From the IMG/VR virus record IMGVR_UViG_3300028377_000008, positions 1 to 64,000 of that record: a stretch of DNA of 64,000 nt, one strand, 5' to 3'. Shown here piece after piece: positions 16,601 to 24,467 of the stretch (position 1 is its first letter; every line of letters begins with the position of its first letter). The stretch comes from a virus. The position numbers and the translations under genes were made by a program. Under the pieces are notes generated by a model that had not been told where the DNA came from, searched no databases, and saw only the letters and a program-made list of their open reading frames with translations.

Positions 16601-17504
16601 ATATAGTTGGGTCCTAAAACATTTTCCCAATGATATCGATCAGGACGCAGAATATTTGTCAACAGCGCAAGACCTTAAAGTAAATGAGCATGTTCAAGTC
16701 CAAGCTCTTATCCAAGAAAGCTGTGATCAGTCAGTATCTAAAACCTGTAACTTACCAAAGAACTATCCCTTTGATGAGTTCAAAGATCTCTATGTTCAGG
16801 CATGGAAAGCCAAGTTGGTAGGCTTCACTACCTACAGAGATGGGATCATGGAAAACGTACTGGCAGTTTCGGGATCCGAACCAACCTCTAAATCTACAGC
16901 TAGTTCACTCTCTGAATTACTTAAAGAGAGGGGCTTACTGGACGAAGACGCTGAGATTACCGACGAAGGTGTTATCGTAAGGGATACTAAATTGCCTCCC
17001 AAATTCAGTAACGGCGATACGGTAAAAGTAAAAGCAGAAGGTAATAAATATTATCTTCATCTTTCCTATCTCCCCGATGATGATCAGTTTCCAATTGCTT
17101 TTTGGGTTCATACAAATGACATGGCAGATGGAGAATATGTTTCTCTAAATAGAGCTGTTAAAAGTGTAACCAAGCTCCTTATTGGAAAAGGGGTTGACTT
17201 TGATCTGGTATATGAACAGTTGGAAAAGATCAAAGACGATCTCCATCATGTTCGTCTCTGTAAGATGATTGGTATGGCTCTCAGGCATAATATTGGTATT
17301 GTGTCCGTCGTACATGCACTCACAGACATCGAAGGCGATTATATCGCCTCTACCCTCACTGCCGCCCGTAAGTTTCTTACGTCTCACATCGAGGACGGTA
17401 CGGTAGTGGTTGGAAAAGAGTGTGAGGCATGTGGCTCTCCGAATCTGATTTACGAGGGAGGCTGCGACAAATGCCTAGATTGTGGAAATGGCTCTTGTGG
17501 CTAA
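13677..17504 (+). CDS. nrdJ: class II (B12-dependent) ribonucleotide reductase NrdJ with intein
   Basis: 1275 residues, of which 347-702 are an intein, leaving a 919-residue reductase. Class II features: 'LLNCFINSPVSD' with the N-terminal active-site Cys, the radical-site NPCGEI split by the intein between Pro346 and Cys, 'VCLLGSVNL', and a C-terminal Cys-rich tail with CEAC, CDKC and CGNGSCG that would pass electrons to the active site. It converts ribonucleotides to deoxyribonucleotides using adenosylcobalamin, which the host must supply. A long insert before the Cys tail ('DTVKVKAEGNKYYLHLSYL') is typical of NrdJ proteins with an extra C-terminal domain. GGAG precedes the ATG. Splicing must occur for an intact active site; see the intein entry for an anomaly. 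Confidence 0.92.
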   Translation: MIFKTLLARENWETKYRFGDETPLETFQRVARALAEVERSHYEATEKEVEVWYDRFLKTLVDFKPAKESDKGGEDFYVDLEGERWVADGLKCTTGGRITANAGTIFDKATLLNCFINSPVSDAKISYAKSVPNTDAKIVCDMETDQTPDSLTNIFLSLLEAADTLKSEGGYGINFGFIRPRGTLIKGVGIRHPGVVSYMELWDKMSAMIVKGDNDGYEDRLTNHLDDDTQDRIEKVMPRKGAMLAALPIWHPDIEEFVRAKQESGKLTKFNISVLVDDAFMEAVENDTMYDLHFEGKTYKQVKAVELYDLIMESTYNRAEPGVLFFDNMNRQNPLVYLGPVTASNPCVAKGTLVATEKGLVPVEDVKVGDKIQTSLGFDPVQEIEVHEDCPVYLVKFSDGTSLRVTEGHIFHVMQNSNCRKKWDNTVRLKDLKVGDYVRKQPYRFKTTNRIDLTRNDGFLAGYWLGDGCRSELKRFILSANSVEDNSYLTGALEKAGMTFCEDHSAEGNAMHLRVQSKAASEFFEKVGLDNLQYSHEKCPPEWWLNSNSEFLSGVLDGLISSDGNVNRSSRYPSIRFKSTSQKLHNFFREVCLISGADYKLYEVAKAGDLRSIYGREVVRNHDVYEGHLTNDCIEAVYRFTGGISHPDKHDQLESIVCGRQLTGTKWKVKIESIELDGKDTVYDLYEPKSDDWNTHGIVSRGCGEIPGTSYLDKGYKPAPYLEPYMGDFDNHLIGFTTVCLLGSVNLTRFVRDDRSFDYEGYRDAINTFARMLDNVNDIGAVPLPAYDWALKNIRQYGMGVNGLGSAMFMMGIRYGGDGGNEFVRRIQQAKDDETLRASALLARERGPFPMYEEKYLDTPYFKDYCTAADSTKELVRQYGLRNAKRLTNPPLGNSSVICDMVSNGIEPVFSFGYDRTVISDKWPHGLTRDNVKDILEEVEVGDSTAWRGEYNGRMWHYEPHNRGLCFVEKVQDYGYSWVLKHFPNDIDQDAEYLSTAQDLKVNEHVQVQALIQESCDQSVSKTCNLPKNYPFDEFKDLYVQAWKAKLVGFTTYRDGIMENVLAVSGSEPTSKSTASSLSELLKERGLLDEDAEITDEGVIVRDTKLPPKFSNGDTVKVKAEGNKYYLHLSYLPDDDQFPIAFWVHTNDMADGEYVSLNRAVKSVTKLLIGKGVDFDLVYEQLEKIKDDLHHVRLCKMIGMALRHNIGIVSVVHALTDIEGDYIASTLTAARKFLTSHIEDGTVVVGKECEACGSPNLIYEGGCDKCLDCGNGSCG
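14715..15782 (+). mobile_element. intein with LAGLIDADG endonuclease in nrdJ
   Basis: Residues 347-702 (356 residues). It starts with Cys in 'CVAKGTLVATEKGLVPVEDV' (block A). Block B is TEGH. LAGLIDADG-type motifs are 'LAGYWLGDG' and 'LSGVLDGLISSDG'. The C-terminal block is 'VYDLYEPK..NTHGIVSRG' followed by extein Cys703-GEI. The last residue is Gly and the one before is Arg, where inteins normally end in His-Asn. Asn cyclisation is then not possible in the usual way. Either splicing uses another chemistry, or the element only cleaves, or the boundary is shifted. Confidence 0.85.
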
Positions 17505-17525
17505 TTTGATATTCTTTTCATAATG

Positions 17526-17556
17526 AGGGAGGGATAGTATTACCACTTCCCTTTTC
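17526..17556 (+). terminator. possible terminator after nrdJ
   Basis: AGGGA (17530-17534) can pair with TCCCT (17548-17552), followed by TTTCTCTT. The stem is short, so this is weak. Confidence 0.3.
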
Positions 17557-17571
17557 TCTTATGGAGATATT

Positions 17572-17766
17572 ATGAATCTCAGTAAAATAGTACAGGAAAT
17601 CAAATCTCGTAAACTTCTAGCCTCTATCGTCGTAGCAGTTGTTATGGGAGCTTCCTACTTCCTTGGCGCTTTTGATGCAGCCTTTGAAAAAGTTGAGGAG
17701 CTTCTTGATAGCGAAGAAGAAGTTGTTGTTGAAGCACCTGAGCTACCAGCGGAAGATGCTGAATAA
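17572..17766 (+). CDS. small single-pass membrane protein
   Basis: 64 residues: a short basic N-terminus, one hydrophobic segment at about 14-34 ('LLASIVVAVVMGASYFLGAF') and an acidic, Glu/Val-rich tail. TATGGAG precedes ATG. It could be an inner-membrane protein of unknown use; holin-like size is noted but there is no lysis gene beside it. Followed by a strong terminator. Confidence 0.7.
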   Translation: MNLSKIVQEIKSRKLLASIVVAVVMGASYFLGAFDAAFEKVEELLDSEEEVVVEAPELPAEDAE

Positions 17767-17778
17767 AGAATTAATATT

Positions 17779-17815
17779 AAAGGGACAGTAGAAATACTGT
17801 TCCTTTCCTTTTTGT
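17779..17815 (+). terminator. rho-independent terminator
   Basis: AAAGGGACAGTA (17779-17790) pairs with TACTGTTCCTTT (17795-17806) around a GAAA loop, then CCTTTTTG. Confidence 0.85.
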
Positions 17816-17834
17816 GCCTAAAAAAGAGGCTAAA

Positions 17835-18230
17835 ATGACTAATCTAAAAGAACAACTTATTAAACTAGGATCAACTAACCCTGAGTTGAGATATCACCTC
17901 CGTCCTGTTCTAGCTACACTGGAGAAGACTGCTCTTAAACCTTTAAGAGTAAATTCACAAAACCAAATACATATTTGGATTGGAGGTCCCATGAATCGAG
18001 ATCATCGAATTGGGGATCCTATTCCTAAAGATGCGGAATGGAGAATTACACATAATAGCTCGGAAACTACTATCACAACTAAAGGGCTTTCAGGTCTTCG
18101 TTCGGAAATTGAAAAAGCTGCGAACATGAAGATCGAAGACTCCGCCTGGAAAGATGTTGTTACCTTAATTGAAAGGGGAGATACAGCTAAAATGGCTATT
18201 CAGCTGCCTAGCATTGAAGTTTACAACTAA
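17835..18230 (+). CDS. unknown protein with the shared 'NLKxQLIRLG' N-terminal tag
   Basis: 131 residues from ATG 17835, preceded by AGAGG. A longer GTG start at 17814 would overlap the terminator and is rejected. It begins MTNLKEQLIKLGS..NPELRYHLRP, the tag shared with 5449, 19982 and 54241. The body is a small alpha/beta domain with no known motif. A virion-associated or processed protein is inferred from the tag. Confidence 0.75.
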   Translation: MTNLKEQLIKLGSTNPELRYHLRPVLATLEKTALKPLRVNSQNQIHIWIGGPMNRDHRIGDPIPKDAEWRITHNSSETTITTKGLSGLRSEIEKAANMKIEDSAWKDVVTLIERGDTAKMAIQLPSIEVYN

Positions 18231-18257
18231 TTAGATACTACAAGTAAAGGAATTTTT

Positions 18258-18464
18258 ATGAGTCAGTTTCCCTCATCATTAGGACATCTATTAGAAGGCT
18301 ATCTCCGAAAAGAAGAAGATGGCCCTTATCAAATCGAACAGGTAGACGGAACCCTGGTAGACTTAGAAGAGGTCCTAGCCCAGTATCTCGATAAAGAGGT
18401 CCGTTGTACCGTTGTTGGATTAAAAGAGCTAGATGCCTTGGCAGATATACTCCGCAACCAGTAA
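18258..18464 (+). CDS. small unknown protein
   Basis: 68 residues with AAAGGAA upstream of ATG; acidic, helical, unrecognised. It ends just before, or overlaps, the topoisomerase-like gene depending on the start chosen there. Confidence 0.65.
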   Translation: MSQFPSSLGHLLEGYLRKEEDGPYQIEQVDGTLVDLEEVLAQYLDKEVRCTVVGLKELDALADILRNQ

Positions 18465-18471
18465 ATTTATT

Positions 18472-19932
18472 ATGCCAAAGACCCAATACAAATCTAAAAA
18501 GACCACTGAAAGTGGGGATACTGTTTATGAGTATTCAAATTACCAGATCAAAGAACGTAATAAGGCAAAAGCAGATCAAGTGGAAAAACTTGATTCATCT
18601 ATTTCCAAGATCCGAAAGAAGGTAAAAGAAGACCTGAAGTCAGATGACTGGAAGGTGCGAATGAAAGCACTGGCAGTAGGACTCATGGATGAAACCTACT
18701 CTAGGGTGGGTAATTTAGATAGCGCAGATGATCATGGTCATTTTGGAACAACGACCTGGAGAAAGAAGCATGTTACTTTTTCCAAGGGTAAAGCCAAGAT
18801 TAAATATGTAGGAAAATCAGGGGTCAAACAGGACAAAACTGTTAATGATAAACAGCTAGTTAAGGTACTGAAAGAACGTGTAAAAAATCTGTCCAAAGAT
18901 GACTCTATATTTGAATGTGAGGGAGACGAAGACGATTCTCTTTGTATTCGCGCTGCCGACGTAAACAACTATTTGGAAGAATTTGATATCACTGCCAAGG
19001 ATATTCGAGGATATCATGCGAACGATCTAATGCGGGAGGCTCTTAAAGAAGTGCGAAAAAAGGGTCCAAATCTTCCTTCTGATAAAAAAGAGAAAAAAGA
19101 ACTTCTAGAACAAGAGTTCAAAAAAGCCCTTGAAGAGGTTTGCAAAGAGTTAGGCCATGAAGATGCAACTTTACGGAATCAGTATCTTGTTCCTGGGTTT
19201 GAAGAGCATTATATAAAGGAAGGAAAGCCTATGGGAACTCTAAATAAGAAATCTGTAGCTTCTAGGATTGCTTCCCAACATTTTATGGCTACCAGAATAG
19301 CTGAAAGGGTTATTGTAGCCCGTAACGACTATTATGATCCACGCAAAGAGAATCTTTCACTGGAGGAAGTTGCGGAGAGATGGGCATTAGAATCTGATCA
19401 AACCTATGATGCTCATATCCATGCCTATCATTCCCCCAGAGAGCTTTGGCAGTTACGAGAGTATACTTGGACCCGATCCACAGCAAGAGCAGGGTGGGCG
19501 CTCGTTGACGGAAAAGACGTAGACCTGCCGGGACCTCAGAAATGGGATGCCATCAAAGAAGATATGGCTAAGAACGGATGGAGAAAAGATCAACAGCCCG
19601 TTATTGTTATTTTCGGAAAGAACGGATACGCGAAAGTTGGAGAAGGAAACCACAGGTTAGCCATTGCGAGAGAGTTAAGAATACGCAAGGTTCCTGTCAA
19701 GTATATTTTCTATAAAGAAGTTAGAGATGGCCACAAAGTGGTCGATGTTCCTCAGGAACCTATGGAGAAAGATGAGTGGTTTGATGACTTCCAGAAGGAA
19801 TTTGATGCGCATCAAAAAGAAGAAGAAATCAAGGACACTTTCGATCAAATGTTAGACGATGATTCTAATGACGATGAAGATCCTGAAACTTCTAATAGGG
19901 TGGATGAAATAATGGATCTATTGAACCTGTAA
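18472..19932 (+). CDS. topoisomerase IB-like protein fused to a ParB-like domain
   Basis: 486 residues from ATG 18472 (an in-frame ATG at 18433 would add 13). Residues about 55-265 resemble type IB topoisomerases of the poxvirus/bacterial kind: 'GLMDETYSRVGN', 'FGTTTW..KHVTF' (compare GLTTLR..H), 'YVGKSGV', 'TAKDIRGYHAND' (compare K.FRTWH) and a candidate catalytic Tyr238 in 'NQYLVP'. Several consensus residues differ, notably Trp to Tyr in the FRTW motif. A linker with 'KKSVASRIASQHFMATRIAE' leads to a domain with GEGNHRLA (390-397), the ParB/Srx-fold signature. The tail is acidic. Activity of either half is untested; a DNA swivelase or nicking protein that also binds DNA or nucleotide is inferred. 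Confidence 0.7.
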   Translation: MPKTQYKSKKTTESGDTVYEYSNYQIKERNKAKADQVEKLDSSISKIRKKVKEDLKSDDWKVRMKALAVGLMDETYSRVGNLDSADDHGHFGTTTWRKKHVTFSKGKAKIKYVGKSGVKQDKTVNDKQLVKVLKERVKNLSKDDSIFECEGDEDDSLCIRAADVNNYLEEFDITAKDIRGYHANDLMREALKEVRKKGPNLPSDKKEKKELLEQEFKKALEEVCKELGHEDATLRNQYLVPGFEEHYIKEGKPMGTLNKKSVASRIASQHFMATRIAERVIVARNDYYDPRKENLSLEEVAERWALESDQTYDAHIHAYHSPRELWQLREYTWTRSTARAGWALVDGKDVDLPGPQKWDAIKEDMAKNGWRKDQQPVIVIFGKNGYAKVGEGNHRLAIARELRIRKVPVKYIFYKEVRDGHKVVDVPQEPMEKDEWFDDFQKEFDAHQKEEEIKDTFDQMLDDDSNDDEDPETSNRVDEIMDLLNL

Positions 19933-19981
19933 TTTAGCTTTTATGTAGTACTACTTTATACTTAACCAAAGGACGCTTCCT

Positions 19982-20386
19982 ATGTCAAACTTGAAAAACC
20001 AACTTATTCGTTTGGGTTCTGATACCCCTGAACTTAGACCTCATCTCCAAAAAATTATTGCAGCGGTCGAAGTTAACGCTTCAGAAGAAGACTGGGATCC
20101 CGCTTATATCAAATATCGTGAGGAAAAGAAACAAGAGGCTATGAGATCCGTTAAAAAGGTCGGAAGACATCATTATATAGTATCTTATCGCGGTCAGGAC
20201 ACTGAGGTATCTTTCGATCCTCGTCAGATGAAATATTCTGTCCGGTTCGACGAAGGCACCGTGATCGTACAGATTTCCGGAACCGGACCCCGAAGTGTGA
20301 ATGATCCCTCCCGTACTGGTGAGACGTTCGCAGCAGGTAAGATCGTGGATATGATTGAACTGTATAAAGAACAGTCTCGCATCTAA
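19982..20386 (+). CDS. unknown protein with the shared 'NLKxQLIRLG' N-terminal tag
   Basis: 134 residues, AAAGGA before ATG. Starts MSNLKNQLIRLGS..TPELRPHL, followed by a small beta-rich domain ('HHYIVSYRGQDTEVSFDP'). Third of four tagged proteins in the window. Ends at a strong terminator. Confidence 0.75.
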   Translation: MSNLKNQLIRLGSDTPELRPHLQKIIAAVEVNASEEDWDPAYIKYREEKKQEAMRSVKKVGRHHYIVSYRGQDTEVSFDPRQMKYSVRFDEGTVIVQISGTGPRSVNDPSRTGETFAAGKIVDMIELYKEQSRI

Positions 20387-20410
20387 AGTTTTCGAGTCTA
20401 TACCTACTAA

Positions 20411-20446
20411 GCCGCTTCCATCCTTAGGGATGAGGGGCGGTTTTTT
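20411..20446 (+). terminator. rho-independent terminator
   Basis: CCGC..CATCC pairs with GGATG..GCGG (20412-20423 with 20428-20440) and is followed by six T. It closes the unit before the ligase promoter. Confidence 0.85.
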
Positions 20447-20455
20447 ATTTGGAGC

Positions 20456-20484
20456 TTGTAATTTTCCTAGAACCAGGGTATATA
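20456..20484 (+). promoter_or_regulatory. sigma70-like promoter for the DNA ligase
   Basis: TTGTAA (20456-20461) and TATATA (20479-20484), exactly 17 bases apart, directly after a terminator and 44 bases before the ATG. CCAGGG precedes the -10 as in the promoter at 207-235. Confidence 0.65.
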
Positions 20485-20527
20485 GGGCACAGGTATAATT
20501 GAATTCAAAATAAAGGAAAAATCTATA

Positions 20528-22486
20528 ATGAGTGATCAAAATAGAATTGAAGAGCTAGAGCAACTGATTGAGTACCATCGAGAAGCGTACTATAACGATG
20601 ATCCTGAGATCAGTGACCAAGCTTTCGATGCTCTAGAAGATGAACTCCGAGACCTTCATCCCGATTCCTCAATCCTCGCTAATGTCGGAGCGCAAGCAGA
20701 CACTAAGACCAAGTGGAAAAAAGTTCCTCATGTTATTCCTATGGGTTCGCTAAACAAGGCTAACTCACTAGAGGATATGAGCAAATGGTTGGAATCGAGC
20801 GGCCCTGCTCTAAGATCACAAGCCTCAGATCTTTCCGAAGAAAAAGTCCTTTTCTGGTCCGAGAAAATGGATGGAATTTCTATTGCTCTTCAATATGAAA
20901 AAGGTAAATTGGTTTCTGCGGTTACTAGGGGAGACGGCCACCTTGGAGAAGATATCATAGCCAACGTAGTTTTGATGCGTGGAGTTCCCCGTCATATTGA
21001 ACCCCCTAATCCACAGTCTAAACCCATTACCGGCACTTTTCGGGGAGAGATCGTCCTAACGCACGACTGGTTTGATGTTCATTTTGAAGATTATTCTAAT
21101 CCCCGAAATGCTGCATCAGGTCTGGCCAGAGTAGAGTCTCGTGAAAAAGCAAAAAGGTGCGAATATCTTTCGGTCTATGTCTACGAAGCTTTCATTGACG
21201 GTTACAACTTTGAAGATCAAACCGAAAAGTTTATCTTCATTGATTCTTGTGATCTAATGACTCCAGGACATGGAGGTCCTTTGTCTATGGAAGAAATTGG
21301 AGAGGTCTATGTCGCCTATGAAGACCATCACAGGGATGAATTGTTCTATGAAATTGATGGTCTGGTCATTCGATATCACGACCAAAAGGTTTTTAATCGG
21401 GCAGGGGATCGAAACCGACGTCCACACGGATCTGTCGCTCTTAAATTTAGCGCAGAAGTGGCACCATCTACTCTCCAAGAAGTAATCTGGCAAGTGGGTA
21501 ATACGGGAAGAGTAACCCCTGTCGCTGTTTTTGACCTGGTAACGTTGGTAGGCGCTGAAGTGCAAAGAGCTTCTTTGTACAATGTTTCTTATATCCAACA
21601 ATTAGGGTTGAATATTGGAGATGATATTCTGGTAAAAAGGGCTAATGACGTGATCCCCAGAGTTCAAGAAGTCATTAAGAAAAATTCGGAAGGGATCCTT
21701 GATATCCCTACACACTGTCCGTCCTGTTCTTCTACGTTGGTAGTAGACGGTAAATATCTCGCATGTGAGTCTCCTGAATGCCCTTCTAGGGTATCCGGCA
21801 CTCTAAAGGCATGGGTAGCTTCCCTTGACCTTTTGGACTGGGGAGAGTTCGTCTTAAACGCTCTGGTAGAAGAAGGTTTGGTTACTACGATTGCAGATCT
21901 CTACCGATTAGATCCTGATGACATTGCTAATCTTCAAAATACGGGAGGAGCTATTGTAGGGTTGAAAACTGCCAATAAGCTATTGGACCTTTTGCATTCC
22001 AGAACTGAGGTCACTTTGGATCAGTTTTTGGGAGGACTCAATATTCCAATCTGTTCAAATAGTACCATTAAGAAGGTCATGAAATCGGGTCAGGATACAT
22101 TGGACCAAATCCGAACTTCTTCGGTACTTCAAATTTCTGCCGCCCGAGGAGTTGGGGAAGGGAAAGCCTCTTCACTGGTTCAAGGATTAAAAGATCGGGA
22201 AGACATGATTGAAGATTTGCTAAACTATGTGAGCATCGTTTCCAATGCAGGTCCTTTGAAAGGTATGTCTTTTTGTATTACTGGAAAGCTGGACAAGCCT
22301 CGTAAGGTCATCGAGAAGATGATCAAGGATAATGGTGGGGATGTGAAGAAAAGTGTCTCACAGAGCTTGACCTATTTAGTATGTAATGATAAGACTTCTA
22401 CTTCATCCAAGGCTAAAAAAGCTCATAAGTATGAGACTCCCATCATTGGAGAAGATGAGCTTTTTGCTATGATGGAGAAAAGTTGA
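20528..22486 (+). CDS. ligA: NAD+-dependent DNA ligase LigA
   Basis: 652 residues, near the usual bacterial LigA length, with the full domain order. N-terminal Ia region ('YYNDDPEISDQAFDALEDEL'), adenylation motif EKMDGIS with Lys113, OB fold, a four-Cys zinc finger (CPSC...C..ESPEC near 397-418), helix-hairpin-helix repeats, and a C-terminal BRCT domain ('GMSFCITGKLDKPR') from about 575. Seals nicks after Okazaki-fragment processing, matching the phage FEN nuclease at 47.3 kb. It heads a unit with two zinc-finger proteins and an RNA ligase. Confidence 0.95.
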   Translation: MSDQNRIEELEQLIEYHREAYYNDDPEISDQAFDALEDELRDLHPDSSILANVGAQADTKTKWKKVPHVIPMGSLNKANSLEDMSKWLESSGPALRSQASDLSEEKVLFWSEKMDGISIALQYEKGKLVSAVTRGDGHLGEDIIANVVLMRGVPRHIEPPNPQSKPITGTFRGEIVLTHDWFDVHFEDYSNPRNAASGLARVESREKAKRCEYLSVYVYEAFIDGYNFEDQTEKFIFIDSCDLMTPGHGGPLSMEEIGEVYVAYEDHHRDELFYEIDGLVIRYHDQKVFNRAGDRNRRPHGSVALKFSAEVAPSTLQEVIWQVGNTGRVTPVAVFDLVTLVGAEVQRASLYNVSYIQQLGLNIGDDILVKRANDVIPRVQEVIKKNSEGILDIPTHCPSCSSTLVVDGKYLACESPECPSRVSGTLKAWVASLDLLDWGEFVLNALVEEGLVTTIADLYRLDPDDIANLQNTGGAIVGLKTANKLLDLLHSRTEVTLDQFLGGLNIPICSNSTIKKVMKSGQDTLDQIRTSSVLQISAARGVGEGKASSLVQGLKDREDMIEDLLNYVSIVSNAGPLKGMSFCITGKLDKPRKVIEKMIKDNGGDVKKSVSQSLTYLVCNDKTSTSSKAKKAHKYETPIIGEDELFAMMEKS

Positions 22487-22705
22487 ATGAAAAAGAATTA
22501 CGAACATGATTGTGATAAATGTACTTTCCTTGGTGAGTATGAACACGGAGGCCTAACTTATGACCTCTATTCGTGTCATAGTTCTTTGATCGCACGATAT
22601 AGCGATGACCCTCCTGAATATATCTCATGCCCCAGAGTCATGGCAGATCGATTACCTGAGGATAGTGTGGTAAAAGAGGTCCAACGAAGGGATCGCAACC
22701 TATGA
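22487..22705 (+). CDS. small Cys-rich (zinc-binding) protein
   Basis: 72 residues. The ATG follows the ligase TGA without a gap, so translation is coupled. CDKC at 9-12 plus two later Cys suggest one zinc site. Unknown role. Confidence 0.7.
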   Translation: MKKNYEHDCDKCTFLGEYEHGGLTYDLYSCHSSLIARYSDDPPEYISCPRVMADRLPEDSVVKEVQRRDRNL

Positions 22706-23352
22706 CAAATCCTTATCACCATAGATGTATCCGCTGTTCTTATGGTTGGTGCTCACCAATGGAGACTATCTGTACTCAATGTCATAAAATCTTTTTTGGA
22801 CATCCTACTTGGTATAGTTATGTTCCAGAAGGAGATGATCTTTTGTATGCAGACGGTTCTAAGGATCCCAAGAGGAATGATATCGTTTGCTTAGTGAAAA
22901 AGACAAAAAATTTATCCAAAGGAACCTTACTTGTGGTAAGTGGTGAATGGATAAAGGGTCTTTTATCTGCTAGAGATCCCAAGGATAGTAACCGTACTAT
23001 TATATATCCTAGAGAAGCTACCTTAGTCATGAGAGAAGATGGAAGCCATGATAAAGACCTTAAAAACGGTACGGAGATCCAAAATCTTAGGCTGGCTCTG
23101 TGGAATGGAAAAATGGATCCTGCTAGATTTAATTTTTCCTCTGGTAATTCTGGACAATATGATGTAAGGTCTTCTACCTTGATGCCTCAAATTCGATTTA
23201 AGAGGAGGAAGGATGAAGTGGTCCTTTCTATAAGTTTCCCTACGTATGCCTTAGAAACTAGTAATTCTTATAAAAATGAAAAAGAGGCGGTCATCGGAGC
23301 AAAAGAGTTCCTTAGGGAGATGAGTGGAGATTTGAATAACTTATTGACATAA
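22702..23352 (+). CDS. unknown zinc-finger protein
   Basis: 216 residues, ATGA overlap with the previous gene. N-terminal CIRC and CTQC pairs (about 9-12 and 24-27) form a likely zinc ribbon. The rest is a beta-rich domain and a C-terminal helix that I cannot place in a family. Its position between two ligases suggests a nucleic-acid function, by context only. Confidence 0.7.
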   Translation: MTNPYHHRCIRCSYGWCSPMETICTQCHKIFFGHPTWYSYVPEGDDLLYADGSKDPKRNDIVCLVKKTKNLSKGTLLVVSGEWIKGLLSARDPKDSNRTIIYPREATLVMREDGSHDKDLKNGTEIQNLRLALWNGKMDPARFNFSSGNSGQYDVRSSTLMPQIRFKRRKDEVVLSISFPTYALETSNSYKNEKEAVIGAKEFLREMSGDLNNLLT

Positions 23353-23372
23353 AGATAATAGTAGGTAGTAAA

Positions 23373-24452
23373 ATGGCAGAATTTGTAGTAGAAGTAGTTA
23401 AAGTTCGTATTGAAAATCATCCCAATGCTGACCGACTTGAAATTGCTCAAATCGTTGGTACCAATTTCAAGTCTATTGTCGGAAAAGACCAATTCAAGGA
23501 TGGGGATCTTGTTGCCTATTTTCCAGAAGGATCTATTGTCCCTAATCCTATTTTGAAAGAAATGGGTTTGGAAGGGAAATTAGCTGGATCTAAGGGCAAT
23601 AGAGTTAAGGCTGCTCGATTACGTGGTGTTCTTTCACAGGGACTTTGCTACCCAGCCAGATCCGAATGGGAGGAAGGTCAGGATGTGGCCGAAGAACTGG
23701 GAATCGAAAAATACGTCCCGAAGATTCCTTTGGATATGGGTGGTGAGGTATATGCCTTGGGACCTGCCAAAACCATGAAATACGATCTTGAAAATATCAA
23801 ACGGTTTCCAGAGGTACTGGAAGACGGAGAAGAAGTTTGTATTACAGAAAAAATTCACGGTACAAATTTTCAAGCAGGTTTTCTTCTTGAAGAAGATCAG
23901 GATCCCGAGTATGGTCCCCTAGTGGTCGCCTCTAAAGGATTAGGTTCTAAAGGTCTGGTATTCAAGCCTAACTCTACTGCAAACAAAGATAACCTGTATC
24001 TGAAAGCTGCCCGACAGCATGGTCTTCCCAAGAAATTAGAACAAGCTGTAGAGTTCTACGGAAAACCGGTCTTTATTCTTGGCGAAGTTTATGGTATCCA
24101 GGACCTCTCATACGGCGGAAACTCCTCTGAGATCGGGCTTGCAGTTTTCGATGTTCATATTGGATACGAAAGCGATGGTCATTATTTGAACGTAGAAGAC
24201 TTAGACGCTTTTCTGGAAACGTATGATATTCCTGGAGTTCCTGTTCTCTATAGAGGTCCCTTCTCCGAAGAAGTATTGGAGGATATCACTGATGGTCAAG
24301 AACAAGTTACAGGGGATGAACTTCATATCCGTGAAGGTGTAGTAATTAAACCTATCAAGGAACGCCAGCACCCGCGACTGGGACGTGTAATTTTGAAAAA
24401 CGTATCAGAATCTTATCTGGTACGTGGTGGCGAAGCAACTGAGTATAATTAA
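23373..24452 (+). CDS. RNA ligase of the DraRnl (Rnl5) type
   Basis: 359 residues. An N-terminal OB-like domain ('NADRLEIAQIVGTNFKSI') precedes a nucleotidyltransferase domain with motif I EKIHGTN (adenylated Lys160 at KIHGTN 160-165), 'FILGEVYGIQD' (motif III region) and 'EGVVIKP' (motif IV) with a later Lys in 'RVILKNVS' (motif V). This order, OB first, matches the Deinococcus RNA ligase family that seals 3'-OH/5'-phosphate RNA nicks. It may repair host or phage RNAs cut by defence nucleases. No kinase/phosphatase partner is visible in the window. Confidence 0.85.
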   Translation: MAEFVVEVVKVRIENHPNADRLEIAQIVGTNFKSIVGKDQFKDGDLVAYFPEGSIVPNPILKEMGLEGKLAGSKGNRVKAARLRGVLSQGLCYPARSEWEEGQDVAEELGIEKYVPKIPLDMGGEVYALGPAKTMKYDLENIKRFPEVLEDGEEVCITEKIHGTNFQAGFLLEEDQDPEYGPLVVASKGLGSKGLVFKPNSTANKDNLYLKAARQHGLPKKLEQAVEFYGKPVFILGEVYGIQDLSYGGNSSEIGLAVFDVHIGYESDGHYLNVEDLDAFLETYDIPGVPVLYRGPFSEEVLEDITDGQEQVTGDELHIREGVVIKPIKERQHPRLGRVILKNVSESYLVRGGEATEYN

Positions 24453-24467
24453 AAAGGAGCAGAAGGT

